This document shows positions 8,227-15,910 of a stretch of DNA of 64,000 nt, in pieces (the first letter of the stretch is position 1; every line of letters begins with the position of its first letter). The translations under genes were made by a program, and so were the position numbers. The stretch is from a virus. The stretch is from positions 1-64,000 of the IMG/VR virus record IMGVR_UViG_3300021425_000029. One strand, given 5' to 3'. The notes under the pieces were generated by a model. It worked only from the letters and a program-made list of their open reading frames with translations, did no database searches and was not told where the DNA came from.

Positions 8227-9195
8227 TTAAGCAGCGACTGCGTACTCAACCGCCTTCTCAACCGCACGAATCTTACGAGTCTGGTTCGCACCAAACCATG
8301 CGGAAGACAATCGTGAATCAACCTCACGACCCATTCTGTGGTCAGTCAAGTAGGTCACACTGTTCAGTGCTTGCCACCATGAACCTTCACCATAGTTTGC
8401 GCCAGGCTGGGTCTCCAAGAAAGAGTATGCCTTTTGACCATTCGATGATAGATCAGCAAAGTCCTTGACTTGGATGTCCTTCTTACCCTTGTAGGTTCGT
8501 GGGAATACTTCGTTGTAGTACTGAACCAAAGAGTCCATAGAGAATCGTTTGGTAGAGAGGAACTCTGCCATCTCTTTGTACTTCGCAAACTTCTCTGAGG
8601 CAATACCCATTTGTTCCTTAACCATAGCAGGGTTGAACTCATTGCGGTGGTTTAGTGTCACCGAGTTCGCAACATTCTGACCCAAAGACATGGACAAGGT
8701 GTTGTTGCAGACCACTCGAATCGGAGTGAATCGAACATCGATTGCCTTACCATACTTGTGTGGGTTAGAGAACAGCAAGTAAGAATCAACTTGGTCTCCA
8801 CCAAGGATGTCAAACGACTCCTTGATCTTCGCAAGTGCCCATACCATCTGACCACCCTTCAAAGAACCCGCAGTGTGCATTTCCATGTCACCCGCCAGAG
8901 TGTACTCCGAGAAGAACTCAAACGCAGTCTCGTTCTGTACAGGATTCCAGTTGTCACCAACAACATCAAGTACTTTATTGTCGGAAGATCGCACCAGTGC
9001 TTTCTTACCTTCAATCTCAACACCAGATGCGGTGGTCATTGTCTCTTTCTCGACAGACCAGTCTAGACCTGCCTTACTCATAATCTGGATCGGGGAAAGA
9101 TCGGGGGCGACCTTCGTTCCTAATCCGTGCCAAGGTGTCTCACCAGCGTATGCCATTTGTGCGACACCATCTACCATTTCTACTTCATGACTCAT
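8227..9195 (-). CDS. DUF932 (phage/plasmid-like) protein
   Basis: A 322-residue protein matching the DUF932 / phage-plasmid-like family: an N-terminal GETPWHGLGTKV, then LDVVGDNWNPVQNETAFEFF, and RVVCNNTLSMSLG in the middle. Family members are common in phages and conjugative plasmids of many bacteria; their biochemical role is not established. It starts at ATG 9195 behind AGGAGA, and follows another early gene after 11 bases. Length is typical of the family. Confidence 0.88.
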   Translation of the reverse strand: MSHEVEMVDGVAQMAYAGETPWHGLGTKVAPDLSPIQIMSKAGLDWSVEKETMTTASGVEIEGKKALVRSSDNKVLDVVGDNWNPVQNETAFEFFSEYTLAGDMEMHTAGSLKGGQMVWALAKIKESFDILGGDQVDSYLLFSNPHKYGKAIDVRFTPIRVVCNNTLSMSLGQNVANSVTLNHRNEFNPAMVKEQMGIASEKFAKYKEMAEFLSTKRFSMDSLVQYYNEVFPRTYKGKKDIQVKDFADLSSNGQKAYSFLETQPGANYGEGSWWQALNSVTYLTDHRMGREVDSRLSSAWFGANQTRKIRAVEKAVEYAVAA

Positions 9196-9206
9196 AATCT
9201 TCTCCT

Positions 9207-9560
9207 TTAACCTTCGACTCTATCGTGGACTGCAACTGCACCGTAGAATGATGCACCTAGTAACTTATCACAAAGGTCTGAAAACCTTGAGTCACTTGTT
9301 GTTGCATAGTTTCCACCAAACATAGTCCACTTACCTTTTTTCGAGACTGGGATTAGTCTCAAAATCTTTCTCCCACCGATGGGTTCAGCCATCACCAATT
9401 CTGCGGCAGGATAATCATCACATGGTTCAAACGGCCCATCCGCATTCACCACTGTGAAACCTTTACTGTATGAAGACTCACCACCAAGGGTAGTATCCAC
9501 ACCATCCAAAAAATCATTCCCATAAGGAACTTGTCTATAAACGCTTACATGAATTCCCAT
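9207..9560 (-). CDS. Hypothetical protein
   Basis: A 117-residue soluble protein without signal peptide or membrane segment. It has Gly-rich turns (DTTLGGESSYSKG) and a C-terminal SDLCDKLLGASFYGAVAVHD. It is co-transcribed with the 75-residue gene upstream from the promoter at 9837-9865 and with the DUF932 gene downstream. I do not recognise the family. Confidence 0.65.
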   Translation of the reverse strand: MGIHVSVYRQVPYGNDFLDGVDTTLGGESSYSKGFTVVNADGPFEPCDDYPAAELVMAEPIGGRKILRLIPVSKKGKWTMFGGNYATTSDSRFSDLCDKLLGASFYGAVAVHDRVEG

Positions 9561-9575
9561 AATTTATTTCCTCAA

Positions 9576-9803
9576 TTAAGCAATAGGGTAAATAGTATCA
9601 CCGTAGTGATCGTTAAATAATTCGTCAATCTCTTGTGCAGACAGTGAAGCGTCAACGATGAGCATCTCGTAGTCATCTTTGACGAACCAGTCATCACGGT
9701 TGCCGAACTTGTCGGTCTTTGGATTGTAGTAGTACTCGAACACAGGTTTGTTGTTCTGGTTTGTCAAGTAAACAATCGGGTTTAAGTGATTCACGCCAGT
9801 CAT
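9576..9803 (-). CDS. Small early hypothetical protein
   Basis: A 75-residue acidic protein (MTGVNHLNPIVYL...). The frame extends further upstream, but the promoter at 9837-9865 lies inside that extension, and ATG 9803 follows a purine-rich AGAGATAGAGAA, so 9803 is the likely start. It is the first gene behind one of the five promoters that share the same leader. Function unknown. Confidence 0.7.
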   Translation of the reverse strand: MTGVNHLNPIVYLTNQNNKPVFEYYYNPKTDKFGNRDDWFVKDDYEMLIVDASLSAQEIDELFNDHYGDTIYPIA

Positions 9804-9836
9804 TTCTCTATCTCTTTTCTCATTCTCAATACAAGT

Positions 9837-9865
9837 ATTATATAGGACTCGACAACTATTGTCAA
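9837..9865 (-). promoter_or_regulatory. Early promoter with shared leader
   Basis: TTGACA (9865-9860), 17 bases, TATAAT (9842-9837), all consensus. The bases after the -10, ACTTGTATTGAGAATGAG, recur after four other promoters in the window (18678, 33764, 47808, 48412). Confidence 0.88.
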
Positions 9866-9879
9866 GTCTTTTTTTCAAA

Positions 9880-10170
9880 TTAAGACCATTTTTCTGGAGC
9901 AGGGGTATATCGGATGTTTCGTTTGATATCCCATTTCTCGACAACAGGAAGACCACACTCGTCTTCATCAACACAAACATAGGCAACGGTCTTCTTGACC
10001 TCCGCATAACGATATTGTTGACCCAGACCACCTACCCACACCAAGTGAGGGAATCGGGTGAAAGGGCCGTGACCAAAGTCACCATTCTCAGAGTAGTGAA
10101 AAGACATACCGTAGTCTTTCTCAACAAACTCACCTAAAACTGGTTCAACACCTAAAGGGGCATATGCCAT
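9880..10170 (-). CDS. Hypothetical protein
   Basis: A 96-residue protein starting at ATG 10170, which overlaps the stop of the small membrane gene upstream (TAATG) behind GGAGATTAA. It contains a Gly-rich aromatic stretch (HLVWVGGLGQQYRYAEV) and an acidic VCVDEDECG. No family is recognised. It is the last gene of a four-gene overlapping set from the promoter at 10727. Confidence 0.68.
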   Translation of the reverse strand: MAYAPLGVEPVLGEFVEKDYGMSFHYSENGDFGHGPFTRFPHLVWVGGLGQQYRYAEVKKTVAYVCVDEDECGLPVVEKWDIKRNIRYTPAPEKWS

Positions 10171-10328
10171 TATTTAATCTCCATCTGGTCACGCATACCG
10201 AGACCAATAAAACCAAAACCGATTGAAGCGTAGAACAGACACTCAATGATAGACATGGTGTCCTGTTCCAAACCTCCCGCAGAACCAAATACAAAAAACG
10301 CACCAACTAAACCGTAAATCAAATTCAT
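10170..10328 (-). CDS. 52-residue membrane protein
   Basis: A small protein (MNLIYGLVGAFFVFGSAGG...) with two hydrophobic segments (residues 3-18 and 27-45). Its start overlaps the upstream stop (ATGA) and its stop overlaps the next start (TAATG), which strongly supports translation. Likely inserted in the host inner membrane early in infection. No family recognised. Confidence 0.7.
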   Translation of the reverse strand: MNLIYGLVGAFFVFGSAGGLEQDTMSIIECLFYASIGFGFIGLGMRDQMEIK

Positions 10329-10507
10329 TGACCAACTACCTCCGTAGGGTTATAAAACTTAATAGTCTCGTCATCAACCATCTCAACAGGTTTATGGTTG
10401 GTCAACTGCCAGAAGTACTGGGGCAGTAATGAGTAAGACTTCAAGGGGGCGATAAATTCAACACCGTCTTCAAAAGATACATAGGTTAAGTTACTTAATT
10501 GATTCAT
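10325..10507 (-). CDS. 60-residue hypothetical protein
   Basis: A small soluble protein (MNQLSNLTYVSFEDG...) from ATG 10507, with AAGGAGATTAAATA as an excellent ribosome binding site and a one-base overlap with the gene upstream. No motif is recognised. Confidence 0.65.
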   Translation of the reverse strand: MNQLSNLTYVSFEDGVEFIAPLKSYSLLPQYFWQLTNHKPVEMVDDETIKFYNPTEVVGQ

Positions 10508-10695
10508 TATTTAATCTCCTTACGCTGTAAAGCGTGGTCAATCCAACAATCACTGATCAAGTCACGATCCATGCGCCACTTGAACGCATCTTGGATTCGG
10601 TCAAAACGAGCCATCTCGTTATCGTTCACCATATTGCGAACAATGTAAACATACTCTTCGTTGACTCTCTTCTCTCTCATATCACTGTTTCTCAT
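10507..10695 (-). CDS. 62-residue early hypothetical protein
   Basis: Starts at ATG 10695 behind AAAAGAGAGAGAGAT; further upstream the frame runs into the promoter, so the shorter form is chosen. The protein is charged (MREKRVNEEYVYIVRNMV..., DAFKWRMDRDLISD) and probably helical. First gene after the promoter at 10727-10755. Function unknown. Confidence 0.65.
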   Translation of the reverse strand: MRNSDMREKRVNEEYVYIVRNMVNDNEMARFDRIQDAFKWRMDRDLISDCWIDHALQRKEIK

Positions 10696-10726
10696 ATCTC
10701 TCTCTCTTTTCTCATTTTGTATACAC

Positions 10727-10755
10727 ATTATAACCGCCCAGACAGGTTTCGTCAA
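10727..10755 (-). promoter_or_regulatory. Sigma70-type promoter
   Basis: TTGACG (10755-10750), 17 bases, TATAAT (10732-10727). Directly upstream lies the palindrome CTTATTTTcAAAATAAG, almost the same as upstream of the promoter at 7820. Confidence 0.8.
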
Positions 10756-10867
10756 CCCTTATTTTGAAAATAAGTGAAATAATTTAGAATAAAATGGAAT
10801 AAAAGGGAGTTTTTTAGAACTTTTTCGTATATGGAACGAAATTATCTCTACGGTTTTTCACCATTAT

Positions 10868-10900
10868 GGGGAAAAGAAGGGGAGATATTTCTATCTCCCC
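10868..10900 (-). terminator. Rho-independent terminator after pstS transcript
   Basis: Minus-strand hairpin GGGGAGATA-gaaa-TATCTCCCC (9 bp stem) followed by TTCTTTTCC, eight bases after the stop of the outer-membrane-like gene. It ends the Pho-regulated transcript. The roughly 110 bases from here to the promoter at 10755 are AT-rich and hold no gene. Confidence 0.8.
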
Positions 10901-10907
10901 AAATATC

Positions 10908-11231
10908 TTAAAATGAATAACGAATCTCTGTTTCTACGCCATGTTTCCACGCATCTACATTTGTTGATTCAATCTTACCTTTTACAGTGAAACCATTATC
11001 AAACTTAAACTTATAACCAGCTTCTGCTGATGTACCACCATCAGACATAACACCTGCTTCGAGATAAACTTTCTTACCTTTGTAACCTAGTCTCAAATGG
11101 TTAGTACCAGAACCTAGATCAATGTTGTCAAACTCGGTGAATTTGATTTTGTTTTTTGCTTCAACATATGGGCCTGCAAATGTTGATACCGACATAAGTG
11201 ATACTAATACTACTGCGATTAAACTTTTCAT
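10908..11231 (-). CDS. Small secreted beta-barrel-like protein
   Basis: A 107-residue protein with a clear signal peptide (MKSLIAVVLVSLMSVSTFA, cleavage after Ala19). The mature part alternates Gly and aromatic residues (HLRLGYKGKKVYLEAGV, SAEAGYKFKFDNGFTVKG) and ends in Tyr-Ser-Phe, which is the pattern of outer-membrane beta strands and their C-terminal signal. It follows pstS by 9 bases with AGGAGACCCC, so both should be induced by phosphate starvation. It is far shorter than a porin, with at most 6-8 strands. Its signal peptide is similar to that of PstS. Confidence 0.75.
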   Translation of the reverse strand: MKSLIAVVLVSLMSVSTFAGPYVEAKNKIKFTEFDNIDLGSGTNHLRLGYKGKKVYLEAGVMSDGGTSAEAGYKFKFDNGFTVKGKIESTNVDAWKHGVETEIRYSF

Positions 11232-11240
11232 TGGGGTCTC

Positions 11241-12239
11241 CTATAAACCTTTGAATGAATTTCTAACTTCTTTTGGTAATGGAATCATGCCCTTTTCGAC
11301 AAGATAACCATCGTCACCCCATGACTTCTCGGAAGTGAACTCGTTTACATACTCAGCGATACCTGGCACTACACCAACATGAGCCTTCTTAACATAGAAG
11401 AATAGTGGGCGAGATACTGAATATGATTTGTCTGCAATGTTTTCGAATGTTGGTTCAACACCTTCAATCAATGAACCTTGCACAACATCGGCATTCTGGT
11501 CTAAGAATGAAAACCCGAAGATGCCATATGCGTCTTTATTTTTTGTTAACTTTTGTATGATTAGATTGTCGTTTTCGCCTGCTTCGATGTATACACCATC
11601 TTCACGAATTGTATGACATATTGCTTTGTATGCTTTCTTATCAACTTTTTTCATTGCTTTAATTTCTGGAAACTTCTTACAACCACCTTCCATTGCTAAC
11701 TCGACAAATGCATCACGAGTACCAGATGTTGGGGGTGGGCCAAGAACTTCAATTCTTACATTAGGTAAAGAAGAATCAATATCAGACCAATAGGTGTATG
11801 GGTTTTCGATAAGGTTACCATTTGAATCTGGTACTTCTTTCGCAAGAGCAAGAAAGATTTGTTTACGTGTTACATTTAACACTTCACTCTCTTTACTGTT
11901 TGCAAGAACAATACCATCATATCCTACGTTTACTTCTAGTATATCCGTCACTCCATTTGAAGCACATTTTGCGACTTCAGAATCCTTGATAACACGACTT
12001 GCATTTGTAATGTCTGCATATTGTGTACCAACACCACCACAGAATAGTTTGAAACCACCACCTGTTCCAGTGCTTTCGATCTTTGGTGTTTTGATGTTTG
12101 CTTGCTTACCTACTCGTTCTGCAACGACTGTTGCGAAAGGATAAACTGTAGATGAACCTACAATTTCAACGGTTGAACGGGCGAAAGATTGGGTAGAAGC
12201 GAAGAGAGTTACTAGTACTACTACGATTAGACTTTTCAT
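11241..12239 (-). CDS. pstS: Phosphate ABC transporter substrate-binding protein PstS
   Basis: A 332-residue periplasmic phosphate-binding protein with signal peptide (MKSLIVVVLVTLFASTQSFA). Family hallmarks are VEIVGSSTVYPFATVVAE at the N-terminus, ESTGTGGGFKLFC, DITNASRVIKDSE, and the phosphate-binding GPPPTSGTRDAFVEL. Cyanophages and some marine phages carry pstS and raise host phosphate uptake during infection. No permease or ATPase gene is in the window, so it must work with the host PstCAB. The gene sits behind a three-repeat Pho box. Confidence 0.95.
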   Translation of the reverse strand: MKSLIVVVLVTLFASTQSFARSTVEIVGSSTVYPFATVVAERVGKQANIKTPKIESTGTGGGFKLFCGGVGTQYADITNASRVIKDSEVAKCASNGVTDILEVNVGYDGIVLANSKESEVLNVTRKQIFLALAKEVPDSNGNLIENPYTYWSDIDSSLPNVRIEVLGPPPTSGTRDAFVELAMEGGCKKFPEIKAMKKVDKKAYKAICHTIREDGVYIEAGENDNLIIQKLTKNKDAYGIFGFSFLDQNADVVQGSLIEGVEPTFENIADKSYSVSRPLFFYVKKAHVGVVPGIAEYVNEFTSEKSWGDDGYLVEKGMIPLPKEVRNSFKGL

Positions 12240-12288
12240 AAATGGTCTCCTAAACCTAAGTGATTAGTCGTAGGTACTTATAAGTTTA

Positions 12289-12321
12289 GGTGTTACATTT
12301 GTGTTACAGTTGTGTTATAGT
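12289..12321 (-). promoter_or_regulatory. Pho box: three 11-bp direct repeats
   Basis: Reading the minus strand: ACTATAACACA, ACTGTAACACA, AATGTAACACC, three contiguous 11-mers. This matches the PhoB box layout (11-bp direct repeats with CTGTNA(C/T) cores). A -10-like TTATAAGTA follows about 8-10 bases later, and the pstS ATG is 50 bases downstream. Host PhoB is the expected activator. Confidence 0.85.
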
Positions 12322-12333
12322 TTTATGAAGTTT

Positions 12334-14154
12334 TTATGACAGAAAAGTATAGATGTCAATGAGTTCTTCTTTACCCTTGACTTTGATCTGACCTATCGAT
12401 CTCGATTCAATGTTGGTAAGTTGTTCCATTGTGTTACTGGAGTAGATTGTTTTATATTCGAGATAGTCTCCTCGAGCGGCCGTTGCTTCGAGTCTTGCGG
12501 CAAGGTTGACTGCATCTCCGATGACTGAGTAGTCAAAACGAGATTCACTACCCATATTACCAACAATGCAATCACCTGTATTGATACCAGTGCCAACATT
12601 GATGGGGGGTAGACCCTGTTCGCTATATCGTTGTCTGAGTTCATTGGTTTTCTCTTCTATCTCTATCGCAGACTTCACTGCCATCTCTGCGTGGTTCTCA
12701 CATGGGAGGGGAGCATTCCAGAATGCCATTATACAATCACCCATGTACTTGTCGATTGTGCCACCGTTATTTAGTATAATGTTAGTCATTTCATTGAGAT
12801 AATTGTTAATTAATGTGACCAAACCTTCTGCATCGTCTCTGTTCTTGTAGTGTTCCGATATGGGGGTGAAACCACAGATGTCCATAAACAAGAAGGTCAT
12901 CTCTTTTCTCTCACCACCCAACTTCATTAGACTCGGATCGTTGGCCAACATATCAACCATGTCGGGTGATAGGTATGTGCCGAACTGTCCCTTAATCATT
13001 TGTTTCGCTTTGAACTGTGTGTAGAACTGAACAAATGAACCGTGTGCAAATACTAGGGTCAAAGTGATGATGGGGAATGTCGGGTCTAGTTGTACATAGT
13101 GTGTACCAAACAATTCATAAACCGTGTACAGAATACCACCGATTATGATAAAATATGATACACCTGATACGAGTATATTAGCCCTCCCTAACAGAGCTAG
13201 GAGTATAACACACAACACAAGAGTTGTCAAGACCTCATAGAAAATAAATTCTGATGGTCTCTTGAGAACTACTCCATCGATCATTGTCTTGATTAGGTTT
13301 GCTTGAATGTCATGGGGATACATTGCACCCATCGGTGTAGATACCACATTAGAACCTTCAAAGGTTGCGCCTACAATAATAATCGAACCTTCGGGTATCT
13401 GGTCTAGTTCAGTGAATGAATATCTCTTGAACTCATTCCAGTATGCGATTGTAACTGTACCCGTTACATCTGTAGTGATTGGTTTGAACTTGGGTATACG
13501 AACAAACTCAATACCATAGTCATCTGTGGATATCTGGTAGGACGAATCACCAGCCGCAACTCTGAGTACATCTAACGCAAATGCGGGATAGAGTCGATTG
13601 TCAAAGTTCTCTAGTAGTGGTTGTCTACGAATGATACCATCCACATCTTGGGCAGATGAGATTGTACCGTAACCAAACGAGTTGTCATGGATGATTGGTT
13701 GTGCAAACAACATACCTTCCAGTTCTGGTCGGAAGTCCTCGGCATCCCTGTCACCGAATGTCGCAGTACCGATACGAGGTGGACGATAATCTGTGTTGGT
13801 TCGATTGGATGGTGCGATTGCGACTACTGCTTGTTTCCACGATAGGATATCTGCAAAGTATTCGTCTCCTCCGAATCTGTCTGGTTCTGAAAACAAGATA
13901 TTCAGACCAATCAGACTATTCTCAATCTTGTCGATCTCGTCTGCCATTACTCTTCGGGGAATGGGATACTGTCCGAATTTGTCCAGAGTTTTCTCATCGA
14001 TATCCACCAGTACAATCTGTTCGGATACCGCAGTCTCTTGACTTCTCTGAAGAGAATCAAAAAATGAGAGTCTTGCACTCTCTAATAGAAAGGGGTCAAG
14101 TAATCGTATACCTACCATCAACCCCAGTGTGATAAGTACTTGCCATGTCTTCAT
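12334..14154 (-). CDS. CHASE2-domain class III adenylate/guanylate cyclase
   Basis: A 606-residue membrane cyclase. Residues 1-23 form a first membrane helix, 40-300 a CHASE2 sensor domain facing the periplasm (VLVDIDEKTLDKFGQYP and GSIIIVGATFEGSNVV are typical), 303-375 three membrane helices, and 415-600 the class III catalytic domain. Metal ligands D425 (FLFMDICGFT) and D473, the adenine-selecting K469 (TIDKYMGD) and D547, and the transition-state N550/R554 (VNLAAR) are all present, so it should be active and probably makes cAMP. Its ATG overlaps the stop of the FecR-domain gene (ATGA). FecR and CHASE2-cyclase neighbours are common in proteobacterial chromosomes; in a phage this is remarkable. 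Confidence 0.93.
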   Translation of the reverse strand: MKTWQVLITLGLMVGIRLLDPFLLESARLSFFDSLQRSQETAVSEQIVLVDIDEKTLDKFGQYPIPRRVMADEIDKIENSLIGLNILFSEPDRFGGDEYFADILSWKQAVVAIAPSNRTNTDYRPPRIGTATFGDRDAEDFRPELEGMLFAQPIIHDNSFGYGTISSAQDVDGIIRRQPLLENFDNRLYPAFALDVLRVAAGDSSYQISTDDYGIEFVRIPKFKPITTDVTGTVTIAYWNEFKRYSFTELDQIPEGSIIIVGATFEGSNVVSTPMGAMYPHDIQANLIKTMIDGVVLKRPSEFIFYEVLTTLVLCVILLALLGRANILVSGVSYFIIIGGILYTVYELFGTHYVQLDPTFPIITLTLVFAHGSFVQFYTQFKAKQMIKGQFGTYLSPDMVDMLANDPSLMKLGGERKEMTFLFMDICGFTPISEHYKNRDDAEGLVTLINNYLNEMTNIILNNGGTIDKYMGDCIMAFWNAPLPCENHAEMAVKSAIEIEEKTNELRQRYSEQGLPPINVGTGINTGDCIVGNMGSESRFDYSVIGDAVNLAARLEATAARGDYLEYKTIYSSNTMEQLTNIESRSIGQIKVKGKEELIDIYTFLS

Positions 14155-15269
14155 TGTACTATACTTATAGTAGTACTTACACCATTGATTACAATGGGGT
14201 CTAACTCTTTTCCGTCTTGGTCTATGTTTATTTCTGTTTCTGCGTTCTTGTCAACCGATATCTCTACGATATCGCTTACATTTCTACTCACCAATACATT
14301 CTCACCGTCAACAATAGTTGCAACCTGAGTGACTGTATCGAATCCTTCTTCTGTGCCTTGTAGGGATAACTCACCAGTAGTTTGTTGTTCTTTTAGAACA
14401 TCCTCACCCAGTGAGTCAAAGTTATCCAACATATCTTCGAGTAGTTCAACATCCAGTAAATTGATATCCAATTCATTGAACTCCAGATAGTCCTTCTCCA
14501 GTTCTTCTTCTGTTAACAAGTCCTCATCCAGAAAGTCTATGTCAAGGGGATTGATATTCTTAGCGGCACTCACGCCTGTCATGAACTCTTCTGCGGTCTG
14601 TCTTTTCTTAGGGGGATTAATAATCATGATGTTGTTCAACATATCCAGAGTCAAGTCTAGAATAGATGGTTTACTTGGGGGTGTCTCCATAACTGTTGTT
14701 GTGGTAGACTGGAATGGTTTGTTAAGTACAACTTCACCTGTCATTGTCGAAACAATAATTTCACCAGATGATACTCCATTCACATTAGGAAGAAGCACCA
14801 CTAGTGTCTTTCCGAACTCATCTACCGTAACTGTGAAGTCCGTTCCACGGATACCGATAGATGCAGTCGGGGTCTTGAGCCTGATATTCTCTTTATCAAC
14901 CTTACCCAGTTGACCAGATATAAATCTGGCAGTACCTTGGGCAAAGGTCATTGCAAGATCAGACTTACTTGGATCATCATCGAACACCACATTGTCAATC
15001 ACAATGCGTGTGTGTTCGGTCATTCTTAGTTTACTATCATCAACAAAACGAACCTGAAGGCGACCCTCACCAGTGCGAAGGTCATCCTTCGAGATTACAT
15101 CTTGTCCTTGATTTGGTTCGATCTCGTCCGAATCACGGACAATCTGTCTCCAACCTACGGCTTTATCTACTGCACCTACTTCACTACTAGTCGCAACCGC
15201 TGGCACTACCAGAGTCAGACTGAGTGATACAAATAGTAGCGTCTGTTGTACTCGTTCCCGAACCTTCAT
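14151..15269 (-). CDS. FecR-domain periplasmic protein
   Basis: A 372-residue exported protein with signal peptide (residues 1-27, ending VVPAVA). Residues 55-190 form a FecR domain: DDLRTGEGRLQVRFVDDSK, RIVIDNVVFDD, and TPTASIGIRGTDFTV are the family landmarks. The C-terminal 180 residues are acidic and leucine-rich (LDIDFLDEDLLTEEELEKD) and end in a small beta segment. It starts at ATG 15269 behind TGGAGATAGATT. Its first 83 bases overlap the end of the curlin-like gene in another frame. FecR proteins relay surface or periplasmic signals; with the adjacent CHASE2 cyclase it probably forms a sensory pair. Confidence 0.9.
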   Translation of the reverse strand: MKVRERVQQTLLFVSLSLTLVVPAVATSSEVGAVDKAVGWRQIVRDSDEIEPNQGQDVISKDDLRTGEGRLQVRFVDDSKLRMTEHTRIVIDNVVFDDDPSKSDLAMTFAQGTARFISGQLGKVDKENIRLKTPTASIGIRGTDFTVTVDEFGKTLVVLLPNVNGVSSGEIIVSTMTGEVVLNKPFQSTTTTVMETPPSKPSILDLTLDMLNNIMIINPPKKRQTAEEFMTGVSAAKNINPLDIDFLDEDLLTEEELEKDYLEFNELDINLLDVELLEDMLDNFDSLGEDVLKEQQTTGELSLQGTEEGFDTVTQVATIVDGENVLVSRNVSDIVEISVDKNAETEINIDQDGKELDPIVINGVSTTISIVQ

Positions 15270-15906
15270 AATCTATCTCCAGTGAATCTGTCTGTAGAGT
15301 TGATTCTTGATGTACCTCTATGTCCCAATAACTACCAACACCAGTCAACACGAATTCGTGTCCAGCATAACCAGAACCGTTGTATAGTAAACTATTGTTG
15401 TCACCCGCAACATCCAGATTGAATGTAAGGTCTTCAGCATCAATGTTAACATCCGCAGCGTTAAAGTCACCTTCTAATACAAAATCAAAGTCCACTCCAG
15501 TAGCGGTATCCACCGAACCGATATCAAAGTCTAGGTCGTTATTACCACCAGTGATATCAATTAAATAGTCACCTCCATCTGCACCATGAGTATTGTCCTT
15601 GTCAACATCAAACAACAAATCGTTCGTAGAACCACTGATATCAATGTCCACTGTTGAAGTACCAATAATCTTACCAATCATATTATTACTACCTCCACTT
15701 ATGTTGACATTGAAATCCATGTTGTCGCCATCAAGCAACATTTTTGTTGTATCCGAAGTTGACCCACCGACTTTGTTTCCAGAGCCGTCTTGAACAATTT
15801 CTATAACACCACCATCACCAACTTGGTCAATGTAGATTTCATTATCTGCATATGCAGCACCAATCAAGAACATCATAACAAAAGTTAATTTTTGTTTTGC
15901 GTTCAT
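15187..15906 (-). CDS. Curlin-like repeat protein
   Basis: A 239-residue exported protein with signal peptide (MNAKQKLTFVMMFLIGAAYA). It starts with EIYIDQVGDGG and IEIVQDGSGNKVG, very close to curlin repeats (I-x-Q-x-G-x-x-N). The rest has degenerate repeats of about 20-25 residues with G-x-x-N turns (GGSNNMIG, GSTNDLLFD, GGNNDLDFD, GDNNSLLYN) between D/I/F-rich strands, suggesting a beta-solenoid. Two cysteines sit near the C-terminus (CITQSDSGSASGC). It is placed between csgG and the FecR gene and may be the substrate of the CsgG pore. Typical CsgA glutamines are mostly lost, so amyloid formation is uncertain. Confidence 0.8.
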   Translation of the reverse strand: MNAKQKLTFVMMFLIGAAYADNEIYIDQVGDGGVIEIVQDGSGNKVGGSTSDTTKMLLDGDNMDFNVNISGGSNNMIGKIIGTSTVDIDISGSTNDLLFDVDKDNTHGADGGDYLIDITGGNNDLDFDIGSVDTATGVDFDFVLEGDFNAADVNIDAEDLTFNLDVAGDNNSLLYNGSGYAGHEFVLTGVGSYWDIEVHQESTLQTDSLEIDYEGSGTSTTDATICITQSDSGSASGCD

Positions 15907-15910
15907 TTTT

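Noticed and set aside
9804-10031. N-terminal extension of the 75-residue gene at 9576-9803
   Set aside because: The extension crosses a complete promoter and has no ribosome binding site; the start at 9803 is better.
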